Assembly (NCBI GenBank): GCA_048772705.1
Contig: JBLWGC010000109.1
Location: 124,001-188,000 of the forward strand
DNA from: Leidyana gryllorum EB-2025a
Lineage: Eukaryota; Apicomplexa
DNA: 64,000 bases
Direction: 5' to 3'
The notes beneath the pieces were generated by a model. The model made no database searches and had not been told where the DNA came from. It saw only the letters and a list, made by a program, of their open reading frames with translations. The position numbers and the translations under genes are program-made. Below, piece after piece: positions 23,701-34,598 of the stretch; the first letter of the stretch is position 1, and each line of letters begins with the position of its first letter.

Positions 23701-24779
23701 CCAATCGCACTCGCACTCGCGGTGGCGATAGCGCTGGCCACCGCAGTTGCAGTGACTGACGGGGCGGCTGAGGCGGTTTGTTGGGATCCCTTCTTGTCGA
23801 ATTGTCGGTTTCCCTTGGCACCGCTGGCTGCACCGAGTCCCGCCTTTCTTCGTGTGCGTGTGGAAGATACCTCGCTGGACTTGGAGGTTGGCCTCGGCAG
23901 ATGGCTGGAAGGTGCAGGTCCTCCGCCTCCTGTGCCCGATGTGTCCTCATACCGTCTCCGTGTTTGCGATGATCGTCGATCAACACTGCTGCGACGTGAG
24001 GAGGAGGCGGAGTGGTGGGCAGACGAGGGCCAATTTCGCCGGGAAGAGGGCGCTGGAGGGTCTGCTGCTGTAACACTGGAAGTCGTACTGGTCGACACTC
24101 CGAGCGATGGTGGGTTGCGACCAGTGGCTGTGGCTGTGGCAGTCGTCGTGGTCGAGGCAGTGACCGCCTTTCGCTTCTTGGGTATGCTGACGACTGTGTT
24201 GGCCGCGGCCACCGGAGTGGGGGCGGTGGCCGGAGTAGCAGTCGTCGGGGCCGCTGTAGCTGCGGGGGGGGGCTCCGCAGTGGACGGCGGTTTGGTGGTC
24301 ACAGTGGAAGGCGGCGGCAGCACAGGCGGCGCGGCGGCTGGTGGAGGCGACTCGACGGCCTCGCCCTCTTCCATTTCCTCTCCCTCCTCTGGTAGAGGCA
24401 GCGGTGTGGAGCGCGCGGAGTTTGAATTGGAGGAGTTTGCGGCTGAGGCCGTGATCAACGGCGGGGGAGGCGGTGGAGGCGGTGGCCGAAAGTCACATCG
24501 CAAGAGAGGAGACCGAGGAGGGGAAGAGCGAAACTCATCACGATAGCGCAGTTGATATTGAGGGTGGGCATAGTACTGAGCTGGGCCAATCAAAGGCGGT
24601 GGCTGCTGAGCCAAGGTACCGCCGGTACAGGTATCGTCCTCGTCATCCTCGAGCTCACCCTCTTCGCTACCACTTTTCCCCTGATCTGAGGGCAGCCGCC
24701 GCCTATTCGGCTTTTTGGCCCCACTGTGTGAAGAATCGCAAGAATCGCGACGAGATCGATTGCTTTCTGCCACATCCAT
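20704..24779 (-). CDS. Large low-complexity Pro/Ser/Thr/Ala-rich protein, function unknown
   Basis: Two exons joined at a 38-nt intron (about 21358-21395, GTAAGTAAGC donor) encode roughly 1,350 aa. I chose ATG 24779, because the codon further upstream is GTG. The protein is mostly disordered: poly-Pro, poly-Thr, Ala/Ser tracts, KRRR patches, (P)IKEPP repeats and poly-His runs. A more ordered, aromatic segment, VINRWDYEFPLVLCWRSA, lies at the exon junction near the C-terminus. It is followed by an acidic tail (SGEEAESEDG, GGEENEETGGG) ending PPPAKKRRLSQPSLVMSV, which resembles a nuclear localisation signal. A nuclear scaffold or chromatin-associated regulator is possible but is inference. Other frames over this region are also long because of GC-rich repeats. 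Confidence 0.65.
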
Positions 24780-25399
24780 CCCTATCGCCACTTCATTCCG
24801 CTACACTCAAAAAAACGCGAACATATCACGCCACATCAACCATTCGCCGAGCTGTTCAAAGAAGAACACCGCTGCTCCCACGATAACGGTCCACGCAGAC
24901 CTCAAACTATCACCATCTCCCGCTCTCTCCCAATGAACTCCACTCCCCGCAACACCCCTCTCCCACGGCGCCGACGGAATCTTCGAAACCTCTCGCGACA
25001 CCAGCAGCGGGTCCCAACTCGCCGTTGCGAATAATGAACTCAGCAGCACTTCATCTATACGACCAGAACAACGCCCCCCCTCATCATCAGACACGCCGCC
25101 TCCCACTCGCTGCTCTTCTCTAATGAGCATTCTCGATGCGCGGATTTCTTTACACTTAAGAGGCAACGATTTCACCGCAGACCGCAAACCCCACTCACTA
25201 AGTTCCCATCACTACGGCGCCGCGCCGATCCTTCAAATATGTCGCCGCACGCCAAAAGAAATATCCCACACGAACAGCCTGAGTGAATCGCTGTATTGCC
25301 GATGGCGGAGGTACCCGCACTCTCTGTCTGCCCGGCTTCACCACCGCCCTTCCCCGGTGGAGGTCCAAAAAAAAGTGGGTCTGGAAGGGAGCGAGCACC
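24780..25399. promoter_or_regulatory. Intergenic head-to-head region (620 nt)
   Basis: This lies between the divergent starts of the low-complexity gene and TRM13 and is one of the longest gene-free stretches in the window. It contains an A-run near 25370 and no convincing coding frame. TRM13 has no in-frame ATG upstream of 25400. It presumably holds both promoters and 5' untranslated regions. Confidence 0.45.
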
Positions 25400-27205
25400 A
25401 TGGCTGACGGCGTGTGTCAATACTACGTTCGCTCTCGGAATCGCAACTGCCGATTTGAGCTCGTCCCCGGTACCCAATGGTGTGCTATGCATCAACCGGA
25501 GACCTCTGCCACCTGTCGGCGAATCCCCTGTCCCATAGATGAGCGCCACAGCATCGCGGCCAACTTGATCCAGAAACACCTCTTGAAGTGCCCCAAAGTC
25601 CGAGAGGCCGCCTTGGAAGCTCTACGCCCCTTCTATAAAGAGGGCTGTAACGATCCCTCCTTTCGGCCAGAGTTCGACCAACCAGACCCCAACAAGCAGA
25701 TCACAGAGGAGTATATCAAACAACAAGCCCGCAACAAACCTCGCTTCTTCCACATGCGCGATACCAACGTCGTTCCGCGCAAACGCCGAGCCTCGCCCTT
25801 CGGTGGCGACCCCGATAAGATGATAGAGCACTGGAACTCCTCTCTGGACGCCGCGCTCGCCACAGCCAAAACAGCCGTCGACTGTCACCGGGACCTCACT
25901 TCATCTGCTGCCTTCGACCAGCTCATGAATGAACTCAAAGGCTGTCCCGAAAAGTGGAGCCGAGCCGTCGATCTGGCCAACAGGACGGCTCTGAACAAAC
26001 GAGGCATTACGGCGACTGCCGACTGGTCGACTAAAGAACTGGAAGAGGCACTGGGGAAGCACGAGATACAGGAGTTTGCGCTTTGGGCCACCTTCGACCT
26101 CAAGTTCGGTGCAGAACTCCTCAAGAAAGCGATCGTCATAGAGCTCGGGGCAGGCAGGGGAGGTCTGTGCCAGTGGTTCATACAGGCAGGTGACTCCCTG
26201 CCAGACGAATCCAAACCCCTATCCATTCTGGTCGAAAGGGAGAGTCGTCAAAACAAGAAAGAGGCACGAGACGCACAGTGAGTTGAAACTTTGACAACGC
26301 TCCACTGACACCACTGTCTTTCCTAACAGGTCCAACACTGACTTTGCTCTCAAAGAGAGATTGCTCCGTGTGAAAGTCGACTTGGCCCACTTTGACTGTG
26401 TTCGTTTGGTTCAATATTTGACCTCCACCGATGACGATCGCGACGAGCTCCTCAAAAACCAGTAAGCCTCCCCCATTGTGCCGCTTCGCCCACACTCTGA
26501 CCACTGAACAAACAGATACGAGCGTCCGCCTTGGATCATGCGGTTTCTTGAAGCCTGCAATTCGTGCCGATCGTGTGCGACAGAGGACGAAATTCGGACC
26601 AAACTTCTCCATCTGCGCTCAGAAGGTCAGGACCACAACGAGGAGCTCCGGCGTCGCCTTTCACAGACGGCTGTCCGAGATAAAGATGATGTGACTGTTA
26701 TAATTCTGACCAAACACTTGTGTGGGGGTGCGTCCGACTTGGCACTAAGGTAATCCACCCGTTTTCCCACCCCTTCAATTGGCTTTCTCTGCGTCCAGAT
26801 GCATAGACCGATTGCAAACAGCATTCCCGAATGCCCGTATCGCCGGTTTGCTAACGCCTTGCTGCTTTCACGGGTAAGCGAGACAGACAGACCACTGCCG
26901 CAGGGCACTGTTCGACTTTCCTATTTGGCAGATGTGATCCCTCCGTGACGGTCCATCACGAACAGCTGGAACAATGGTTCCCGAAGGGCACTTTTGACTC
27001 AGAAAAGGCATCTGCGTCGTGTGGGTGGTCTACAGGCGCGACGGGCGAGCGCAGAGAGATAGGGTTGAAGATGAAGCAGTTATACTTTCAGATCAGAAAC
27101 AATTGGTTGAAAGAGCGAGGGTACAAGACATCAGTGGAGTATTATATGCGTCAGGAAGTTAGTCCCGAAAATCGGTTACACCTTATTTCAAGAAACATAG
27201 AATAA
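25400..27205 (+). CDS. TRM13: tRNA 2'-O-methyltransferase TRM13
   Basis: Five exons (25400-26277, 26330-26461, 26516-26749, 26799-26873, 26932-27205) give 530 aa. The N-terminus has the TRM13 CCCH-type finger (CQYYVRSRNRNCRF...WCAMH), then a U11-48K-like CHHC finger (IPCPIDERHSI...HLLKC). The methyltransferase domain starts with the SAM motif VIELGAGRGGL and includes TKHLCGGASDLALRC and LTPCCFHGCD, both diagnostic for TRM13. The enzyme 2'-O-methylates position 4 of certain tRNAs (Gly, His, Pro in yeast). The start sits in a good context (CACCATGG). The last A of its TAA stop is the first base of the next gene's ATG. Confidence 0.93.
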
Positions 27206-29148
27206 TGAGATTGATAGCTGATGTCTTGCTACATCTCGCCATTGCTCTAGCTACCCCCATAGTCCCTGTGGGTCATTTTCAAGAATTGCCACCCAGTCCC
27301 TTGTGTAATGGTACCCTTAACAATGTTCTGGAGTTGGGCTTAGGCCTGCAAGAGAACTTTCTGTCTACAGAGGGTATCAGTCTCACACTGAACCTCCTTC
27401 TCTCTCTGATCAATACCCTCCCGATCGGAGCGGATCTACTGCCTATGCTCGAAACTGTATTGGGAAGTCTTGACCTTCTGGTGGACGATGCGATCAGCAA
27501 TGCGACCGCAGCGACCGCGAGCAGCCCGACGGGTGCGCGCTTGGCTCTTCGGCGTCGTCTGGCGACGGATGTGGCGCCCGTCGAGAATTTGGGCTCCATC
27601 AAGTCTGATGGAGGCATGTCGGCCGCCCAGCAACACATGGAACAGCTGCAAAGTTTGATGGCCTCGAAAGACTTTGTCCCGCCACAGTGTCACCGAAACG
27701 GCACAGCACACGAAAAGGCACTAAGTTTGATCACAGATCCTGTGGCCGAGCGCCTGGCGGCCAACTCAACCGCCGATGCGGCTACGTGGTTGGCTTTTCT
27801 GAGCTCACCGTTACTGTTGACCATAGTGAATGGCTTTTTTAGTGGCGTTGCCATCAATGATGCGGGCACCGGTATCGTCATTCAATCGCCGATGCTGAAT
27901 CCGGGGACTGTACTTTGCCAAGGCTCAGCCTTGAGCACGCCTTTGTACAGTGAGGGAGTGTGCACGGTTCAAAGTGTACTCGGATGGATTACGGGATGCG
28001 CTGGGACTATGGAGATGACCTGTCCCCCGCCAGACACTCCTTCGGTGCCGATGAATACCTGCACCAAGTCGGGTCCGGTGGTTGACCCGCTTTCAGATGT
28101 CGTGGACTTTGACTGGAGCGATGCTGCAGAGTTTCGGACGGCGTACTGGTTATTCCGAGCGATCTTTGCCCTTTACTACGGCACATTGGAACGCTATCCC
28201 TGTGGAGTGCGCAACACGAACCCCCTCGAAATCCTGCCCGGGTGGAACACCATAGCTGAATTCGCTGTGAACGAACCTTCTGGAAACCTGAACTATGAGG
28301 TTCGAGAAGAGGTCAGCCCGGCAGCTCGCCTCTTAGAACACCGCTCGAGCCCCTGTGATCTCACGCTTGTGTTCCGCGGGACTACCAGTGACTACGAATG
28401 GCACAAGGACTTCCAAGCCGTCTCCATCCCTTTGCCAGGCAACGAACCGGAAGCTCTGATACACGCTGGCTTCTTAGAAATGACCACTGGCATGAGAGCC
28501 CCGCTGGAGGCGATACTGTCAGAAAAGATTGACAACTGTCCGCACCTCAACCTCACAATGACGGGACACAGTTTGGGAGGCGCGACCACAAATGTGCTCG
28601 CAGTGTCTCTCCTGTCTCACTGGGCCCAAGCCGGGTGGCAGGAACTCCCCAATGTGGATTTGAATGTCATAACCTTCGCCCCTCCACGATCCCTGAACGG
28701 CGCAGCTCGTACCCTTCTGCGACGTGCCACTCGGGTGCGGGCGTATACCTACGAACTGGACGTTGTGCCAGAGCTTCCTTGCGCCAATGCGGGTGGGAAC
28801 CCGCGCTGCGACTCTCGGACGAGCTATGCCAACTGGGTGGACGGGCTGGATTACTACGCCAATCATCTCAACGTCAGACGGGTAAGCAGCAAAAGGTCAG
28901 ATAGCAGCACAATTGATACGCGATCAAATGCTCAGATACCTCAAGCGGCCTTGACTGCTATCAATCCAGAGTTTGGGGACTCAACTTGGGGCGAAATCAT
29001 ACTCACCCCCCAAATTGACACCTCAAACATATCGTTACCAGCCCCCTTACGACTCCAAACCAACCACATATGTTCATACGCCTGCTACTTCTCAAGCCAG
29101 GGGTGTGTGGAAGACCCCACCCTCGGGTGGTATTGTTCTACTTGTTAG
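27205..29148 (+). CDS. Secreted class 3 (alpha/beta-hydrolase) lipase
   Basis: The frame starts at ATG 27205 with a signal peptide (MRLIADVLLHLAIALATP). The C-terminal half is a lipase_3 domain: LTLVFRGTT for the oxyanion strand, nucleophile elbow MTGHSLGGA (Ser about residue 455), candidate catalytic Asp in YELDVVPELP (about 518) and His in YYANHLNV (about 553). The N-terminal 280 residues are Ala/Leu-rich and unrecognised. Cysteines near the end (ICSYACYF...GCVED...YCSTC) suggest disulfides. A likely intron at 28881-28934 (GTAAGC...CTCAG, 54 nt) is a multiple of three and stop-free, so retention would add 18 aa; spliced length about 629 aa. It overlaps TRM13 by one base and stops 7 nt before the next gene. 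Confidence 0.88.
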   Translation: MRLIADVLLHLAIALATPIVPVGHFQELPPSPLCNGTLNNVLELGLGLQENFLSTEGISLTLNLLLSLINTLPIGADLLPMLETVLGSLDLLVDDAISNATAATASSPTGARLALRRRLATDVAPVENLGSIKSDGGMSAAQQHMEQLQSLMASKDFVPPQCHRNGTAHEKALSLITDPVAERLAANSTADAATWLAFLSSPLLLTIVNGFFSGVAINDAGTGIVIQSPMLNPGTVLCQGSALSTPLYSEGVCTVQSVLGWITGCAGTMEMTCPPPDTPSVPMNTCTKSGPVVDPLSDVVDFDWSDAAEFRTAYWLFRAIFALYYGTLERYPCGVRNTNPLEILPGWNTIAEFAVNEPSGNLNYEVREEVSPAARLLEHRSSPCDLTLVFRGTTSDYEWHKDFQAVSIPLPGNEPEALIHAGFLEMTTGMRAPLEAILSEKIDNCPHLNLTMTGHSLGGATTNVLAVSLLSHWAQAGWQELPNVDLNVITFAPPRSLNGAARTLLRRATRVRAYTYELDVVPELPCANAGGNPRCDSRTSYANWVDGLDYYANHLNVRRVSSKRSDSSTIDTRSNAQIPQAALTAINPEFGDSTWGEIILTPQIDTSNISLPAPLRLQTNHICSYACYFSSQGCVEDPTLGWYCSTC

Positions 29149-29155
29149 TCAAAAA

Positions 29156-31432
29156 ATGTTGATGCACTACGTTGCTCTGGTCCTTCCAGCCCTGATATTA
29201 GTTGCCTTAGCCTTCTGGGTCGTTATTACTACCGAATCATCCTTCACTCCAGTCTTCAATGCGCGGGTTGAGCGTATTCAGTTGCATCTAGCGACCCCGC
29301 TCCGGCCGACCTTTTGTCATGTCAGCGATTTTCATGCACACGTTGAAGGCGACCAGAACGACCCCAGCGCGGTCACATGCCAACGAAATGGCAAGGAATG
29401 GTTCAAACTGAGCGCTGCCACCAGCTATCGTCACGCCCTGGATCTACACTGCCCCCACAACGCCTCCTTGCGCTTCTTCACGGGAGACCTCATGTCCGGG
29501 TCCGAGTACGACTCTTTGATCAACACCAACTACAGCGTCGCCTCTACTCTACTCGCATACTGGAACATGTCGGCCCTCACCTGGGGGAATCACGAATTTG
29601 TGGACGGATGGTCGAGACTCCGAGACATCCGCTTGAATCGAGTGCCACCCGTCACCACCAATCTGGTCCCTCTCCCCCCCCCACGGTCCAAAAACCTCTC
29701 ACCACCCAACAAAAACGACATTGGTGCTGAAATTATCGATCAGACATCCGGTGTACTCATCTTCCAAGTCTTCCATTCTATCGAACATGACGGTCAATCG
29801 ACCCATCAGCATCTTTACAATATTTGTGTATACGGATGGGTAATTCAAGATCTGTTTCAATTAGGAGATCCTGTTCCCGGATACTTCCAAGTAACCCAAT
29901 ATGCAACCGCCCTCGAAAGTGCTGTCTATGACACGTCAAACGAATGTATCGCACGCTGTTATGGATGTCAATACTACCCCTTGCGTGCCCTGCTCAGTCA
30001 CGCCGGATACGGCGCTGACTCTGACACTATCATAAACCAACTCCCCTCGCCTTTCGTCACACCAATCGTCCACTTTGTCCTGGGTGGCCACACCCACTCT
30101 CTCTCCAACCCCGATGGCTATCCCCAGCCTATTCCTGTCCAGAACAGCCCTGGCTCCCTCCCTGCTCTCTCCCATACCGGAGCTCACGGCGCCTGGCTGG
30201 GCGTCATCCAACCCATTCTGGTCGGTGCTGAAGACGGTGAATGGGACGTCGACCGATCAGCTTCCCGATTGGTGTCCATAAGAGACCTTCCAATGGCAGA
30301 GTCAACCGAGACGAAAGAACGTCTGTGCGACATGGATACAGCCCTTCTCGATCCGGCAAGAGAGAAGTTGCTAACTGAGGCGTCCAAGAAAACCGCCAAA
30401 ATCGTAACCAAGAACTTTCCCATAGATACACACACGGACAGCTACTCCTGCCGTGGAGGGCCTTGCCGCATGGCTGAATGGATTGCTGCATCAATGCTCA
30501 AAGAAACTGAAGATTGGTTGATGATGGAAGCGCCCAAACGAATCCGCCCTTCAGTCTCCCATAACAATTGCCTCACGGCTCACCTCCATAAACCCACAGA
30601 TAGCGACGAGGTGTGGAGCGCCGAAGAGGTTAGAGTGTCTCTAAGCGAACAACTGCGAAAGTCCAAGGCAAAAAGTCTTGATGCCAATGAAAAGCCGGTG
30701 GTGTTGGTCGCGGCGGAAGCTGCTGGAGACATCAGGTCTCGGTGGCCTCCTCCGTGTGACTCCCCCATAATGTACTTTGGCAACGGTTGTCAACCTCCGA
30801 ACGTCTTGACAGCCTTCGACATCGACCGAGCACTGCCCTTCAAATCGAAGCTTGAAATCGGAGAATTGTCTGAGCCTTCCGCCATCTGTCGAATCATTCT
30901 GCGCAGTTGCAGAATGCTTTGGCAAGCAGAGAATCTACGCATAGACCACAAGCGCAGATCGTCTGCCTATGTCCATTTCGCTGGCATCCATGTCCAGATT
31001 AACGAGGACTGGATGATTCGGTACGCCTCCGAGGACGAGAAACTTCCCAGTGACAAGTTGCACGCGGAGTCGGCCGCTACCCAGTATCGGAACGTGGAGG
31101 ATCCTGGTCAGGAGGTCGGTGCCTCAACCACCAGCGCCAAGTACCCACTGAAAGAATTCGGAACCAATGAACTCGCCCGACTGTGGATCGGCGAGCCCGG
31201 GGAAGACATGATCGAAGCCAGCTGCACAGGTACTCCGGGCGAAGATATTCAATATGCTGGCAAGGACCTGCGTCTCGTGGTTGTCGGCTCCGATTGGATC
31301 ATGAAAGGAGGAGACGGCCTGGTAGATGTACAGCGAGATCTGGGATGTCCTGTAATGGAATTAGGGGAAGGGCGAACCGTCAACGAAGCGGCCGTGAGAT
31401 GGCTGGATTCGGTCATTCTAAGCAACTCATAG
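29156..31432 (+). CDS. 5'-nucleotidase / UshA-type metallophosphoesterase, membrane-anchored
   Basis: A 758-aa intronless frame starts at ATG 29156. The N-terminus is a hydrophobic helix (YVALVLPALILVALAFWVVI), a signal anchor. The metal-binding motifs of the calcineurin-like phosphoesterase fold occur in order: CHVSDFHAHV, FFTGDLMSG, WGNHEFVDG and GGHTH. The C-terminal half corresponds to the 5'-nucleotidase substrate domain (GGPCRMAEW, FGNGCQPPNV). The family hydrolyses extracellular or luminal nucleotides to nucleosides; substrate is not determinable here. The start lies 7 nt after the lipase stop, and the pyrimidine-rich sequence ending TTAG at 29145-29148 would serve as a 3' splice site. 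Its frame is open upstream into the lipase gene, but homology begins after the anchor. Confidence 0.88.
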   Translation: MLMHYVALVLPALILVALAFWVVITTESSFTPVFNARVERIQLHLATPLRPTFCHVSDFHAHVEGDQNDPSAVTCQRNGKEWFKLSAATSYRHALDLHCPHNASLRFFTGDLMSGSEYDSLINTNYSVASTLLAYWNMSALTWGNHEFVDGWSRLRDIRLNRVPPVTTNLVPLPPPRSKNLSPPNKNDIGAEIIDQTSGVLIFQVFHSIEHDGQSTHQHLYNICVYGWVIQDLFQLGDPVPGYFQVTQYATALESAVYDTSNECIARCYGCQYYPLRALLSHAGYGADSDTIINQLPSPFVTPIVHFVLGGHTHSLSNPDGYPQPIPVQNSPGSLPALSHTGAHGAWLGVIQPILVGAEDGEWDVDRSASRLVSIRDLPMAESTETKERLCDMDTALLDPAREKLLTEASKKTAKIVTKNFPIDTHTDSYSCRGGPCRMAEWIAASMLKETEDWLMMEAPKRIRPSVSHNNCLTAHLHKPTDSDEVWSAEEVRVSLSEQLRKSKAKSLDANEKPVVLVAAEAAGDIRSRWPPPCDSPIMYFGNGCQPPNVLTAFDIDRALPFKSKLEIGELSEPSAICRIILRSCRMLWQAENLRIDHKRRSSAYVHFAGIHVQINEDWMIRYASEDEKLPSDKLHAESAATQYRNVEDPGQEVGASTTSAKYPLKEFGTNELARLWIGEPGEDMIEASCTGTPGEDIQYAGKDLRLVVVGSDWIMKGGDGLVDVQRDLGCPVMELGEGRTVNEAAVRWLDSVILSNS

Positions 31433-31449
31433 GGCACAACGAGAAAGCT

Positions 31450-33390
31450 TCATCGGCCGTCCTCATCTGCGTACCACACGGCACTAGTGGAAAAGGAGCG
31501 ATGACGAGGGCGAACTGAGCCGCCGCCGCCGCCTGCAGTAGGCGGTGCGGGCCATCCCGAAGGCACACTGTAACCCAGTTGTTGTTCTGCTAAGTCGGGA
31601 GCTGCAGCATAAGAGCTTTCGGGGGGATTGGTTGGCCCAGCAGTCGTCGTAACAGAAGTGACTGATGCCCATCCATGAGGGGCTGGGGTTAGGTCCTTCA
31701 ACAACTCCAATAAAACTCCAGCGATGCCACACAAATCACTCGGATTAATAGAAAGCCGATGATCTACCATACTCTACCCAAGGCCGAAATTGCGTCCAAC
31801 AGCGGAGTGTGTGTATGTACCCACCATTATATTAAACATCTTCCGTTCGAAGTCGGTTCGAGTGCCTCCATGAGATTTGCGAAGAGAAAGCTCACGTTGC
31901 TGCTCCTCTCGAGGCGTATGCGGTTGCATAGGTGACATATGGGGACGGCAAATTGCACAGCAGGTCTCCGGCTCTACAGAGCCGGTGGGAGAATTAACGC
32001 ACGGGACGAAGCTGAGATAATGGCTCGTGGCAGCTGCCATTCGACGCAACGTTAGGTTCCTATGCGTCTCGTGGAGTCGTCCTGTTGGTGGTGAGCAACT
32101 ACGGCGACAGACTTTAGCCGCAGATAGGACAGTGAAAGCGGAAGATAGGAACCGCCCCACTACGGTGGAAGATATAGGTTCCTGTTCATCCACCCAGCTG
32201 CAAAACGAGCATTGATGAGTCGATCATTGTATGTAGCCTTACGCTGAACCAATTATTAAACAGGTGCAGAACCTCTGTAGTATTTCCATGAGAGCTGAGC
32301 AGTCGCGTAGTAGAACGGCGTATTCGGGGGCCTCAACAGTGCTCTGCGTTGGTGAAGAAGACGAGAAATCATTGGCTAGAGAGGCTTTGCTCCGCTTCGA
32401 CATAGGGGAGGTGGTGGTGCGATTGTGGTGGAGAACTCGAAGGTCCAGTATTCGCGAGAAGAGGGAGGAACGCTTCCTGGCCGATTCAGACAAACTTGAT
32501 GAGCTCAGAGCCAGACCAGGACAGCAACAGCAGCCCAGTTGCGCGATACCGTTTTGCTTGTGACTTTTCAATTGTAGCCGATGCTGCAGAGATAACGCGG
32601 CGGCTAGAGACCAGAAGGAGGCTTCGAAAGGGACGGGAAGAGGGTCCCGGTGGGCGCCAGCATGGCGGCGGAACTCAAGTACCTGAAGATTGTGAACAAA
32701 GGCCATGACGATGGCCAAAGCCTGCACCAGAGTGAGGTGTCCACTGATCTCTTCCTTGGGAAGCCGGAAAGACAGCCAATCCATTTGAGCTGTTTGAGCT
32801 TGCAGTGCACTTGTAGGAAGGAAAGTTTGGCTCAAATTCGATGCTGGGCCGGCACATTCAGGGCAGAGCGCACGACTCAGCACATATACGGAGCTGGCCA
32901 AGAGTCGCAGGTCCGTAGGAGACTCGAAGTGATCATTGCATAACCAGAGGCAGGCCACATCCCCCAACAGGCCAGCAACAGGCGGGCGGATCGTGCTAGT
33001 TTTCAGCGCCAAACCGCGCGGACGATTCAACCTCCGAGGTGGCGGGGAACAGTCAAAAGGTCTCGGCGCGGTAGGCAAAGGCTCCGACTCGGCTTCGCCC
33101 ACAAACGTGAGTGGATCCACCACAGAAGTCGCTGCCACCGACTGACGCCACCAGCTGACGGCAGGGGAAGGTACGCCTTGTGCGTCGTCACAGGAAGAAG
33201 AATGAGAAGGGGCTTCCGGGAGCCATCGGTCGCCGTACTGGGGGGTCAGGTATCGCACGAGCTTCTCGGATAATTGAGCCCCGTAAAGCTGGGGGTCTGT
33301 CGCAGCAATTGGCCAAGCCGGGGCCAAACAATCGTCCTCCGCATCGTGTCGGTGTCCCCGAACCAAGGAGATGAGATACCCATCCGACAT
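31450..33390 (-). CDS. Uncharacterised protein, three exons
   Basis: Exons 33390-32243, 32197-31825 and 31773-31450 join in frame to 614 aa. The first exon has a disordered Pro/Ser-rich stretch, then a helical hydrophobic region (LLGDVACLWLC, LVQALAIVMAFVHNLQVLEF). The second has a Cys pair motif, CCAICRPH. Exon 3 contains a Leu-rich helix (LCGIAGVLLELLKDL) and ends with a Gly/Pro-rich tail. I recognise no domain. The 5' end is fixed by the ATG of MSDGYLISLV. It converges on the 5'-nucleotidase gene with a 17-nt gap between stop codons. Confidence 0.7.
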
Positions 33391-33581
33391 TCTCAAGCGT
33401 TTGTCATACTGTGTGCAGGGGGTGCGACTAAAGCCAAAAACTGAGCCCTAGCCTTGCCTTGCCCAGCCTTAGTAAGCTCTTTCAATGTTTTCGCTCTTTG
33501 TGTTCATCAAGCGCACGCGTCGAACGAAATTGGATTACATAGCATTCACGGCCGGACGGGACTCTGTGTTGGAAAATCGTC

Positions 33582-34598
33582 ATGAAGTGCTTCCCCGCGT
33601 ATCTATTCTTCCTTCTGGGTGCTGATGGTCAGTCATTGATCCCTCGCGGTGCTTTATCTGCCCGTTCGATCGTCCTTGTACCCGACTCACGATCCAATAC
33701 CCCACCCACTCTGCACTTTGGCGAAATTACCGCTCACAGGTTCTCTGTGCAGGTTTCTAACGACGGAACGCTTCTCCTGACACATGGCGAAATCACACCA
33801 TACTTGGAATTTGATGCCACACACAATCGAACCAGTGTTCTGAGTGATATTCTTCGGGTCAACGGGTAGGACCGCATTGTGTACCCGTGCACTAAGGGAC
33901 TGCAGAACGCTGGAGTTGCAGGGGGAACTGAAAGTTCAGAATCACCCTCAATGGCGCTTAATACATGCTGAAGATTTCTCCACCAGCCCCATCGAAGGAT
34001 GGGACAACCCCCGGGCAGACCTTGTCACCCAATGTGCAGGGACAACTATGCTGGGAGGATATGGAAAGTTTGCTCAGGTGAGTCGTGGGTGCATGAAATA
34101 GTGCACGTGATGCTCAGGGTGAAATCGCTAAGACTTACACAGGTTTGGCCACACATTCCTACCTGAAAGTCAAAGCGGTCTTCCACTTCATTGATCAATG
34201 GAGGGGTGAAACCGGCTTCATGCGTCTGGACGTGGGACGAGATGGTACGATGCACCTACTACACAGTTGATTCAAATCCCTGTCTAAATGATATCAGGTA
34301 GTATGGTTCATGTCTGGACGGACCGACACAATGAATCAGGAGGGTCAGGCATCAATGTTTGTGGTGAGGGAGCAGGCGTGGCACCTCATATTTGGCTTTA
34401 GGAGCGGCGACACCGGAAAGCAAGTTCGCTGTGAGCATTGAAGTGGTCGTCCCACACACGGCCAGCTCTGTGCGGGTTGGTTTTGGATCCACCCTCGACA
34501 ACGGTGAGTTAATTAGCCGCCCAGACAGACGAAGCTTCGTAGATGACTCGACGGAAGCCTCTTGGGGGATATCAGACGTGAATCTCTATGTGAAATAA
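33582..34598 (+). CDS. Secreted protein with conserved extracellular domain
   Basis: Five exons (33582-33865, 33906-34077, 34118-34244, 34298-34363, 34402-34598) give 281 aa with a signal peptide (MKCFPAYLFFLLGADG). The mature part contains EGWDNPRADLVTQC, MLGGYGKFAQGEIAKTY, HSYLKVKAVFHFIDQWRGE and GFMRLDVGRDG, then a beta-rich segment ending SDVNLYVK. This Gly-Gly-Tyr / Lys-Thr-Tyr / FHFIDxWxGE arrangement resembles an extracellular beta-sandwich module I associate with protist surface proteins, but I cannot name the family securely. The stop codon ends one base before the convergent metacaspase gene begins. Confidence 0.8.

Noticed and set aside
22967-24546. Long plus-strand and alternative minus-strand frames across the low-complexity gene
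   Set aside because: Mirror frames of GC-rich simple-sequence coding DNA; only one minus frame runs unbroken for over 1,100 codons and splices to a sensible last exon.
28973-29155. N-terminal extension of the 5'-nucleotidase frame into the lipase gene
   Set aside because: No ATG fits, the sequence encodes the lipase C-terminus in another frame, and a signal anchor begins right at ATG 29156.
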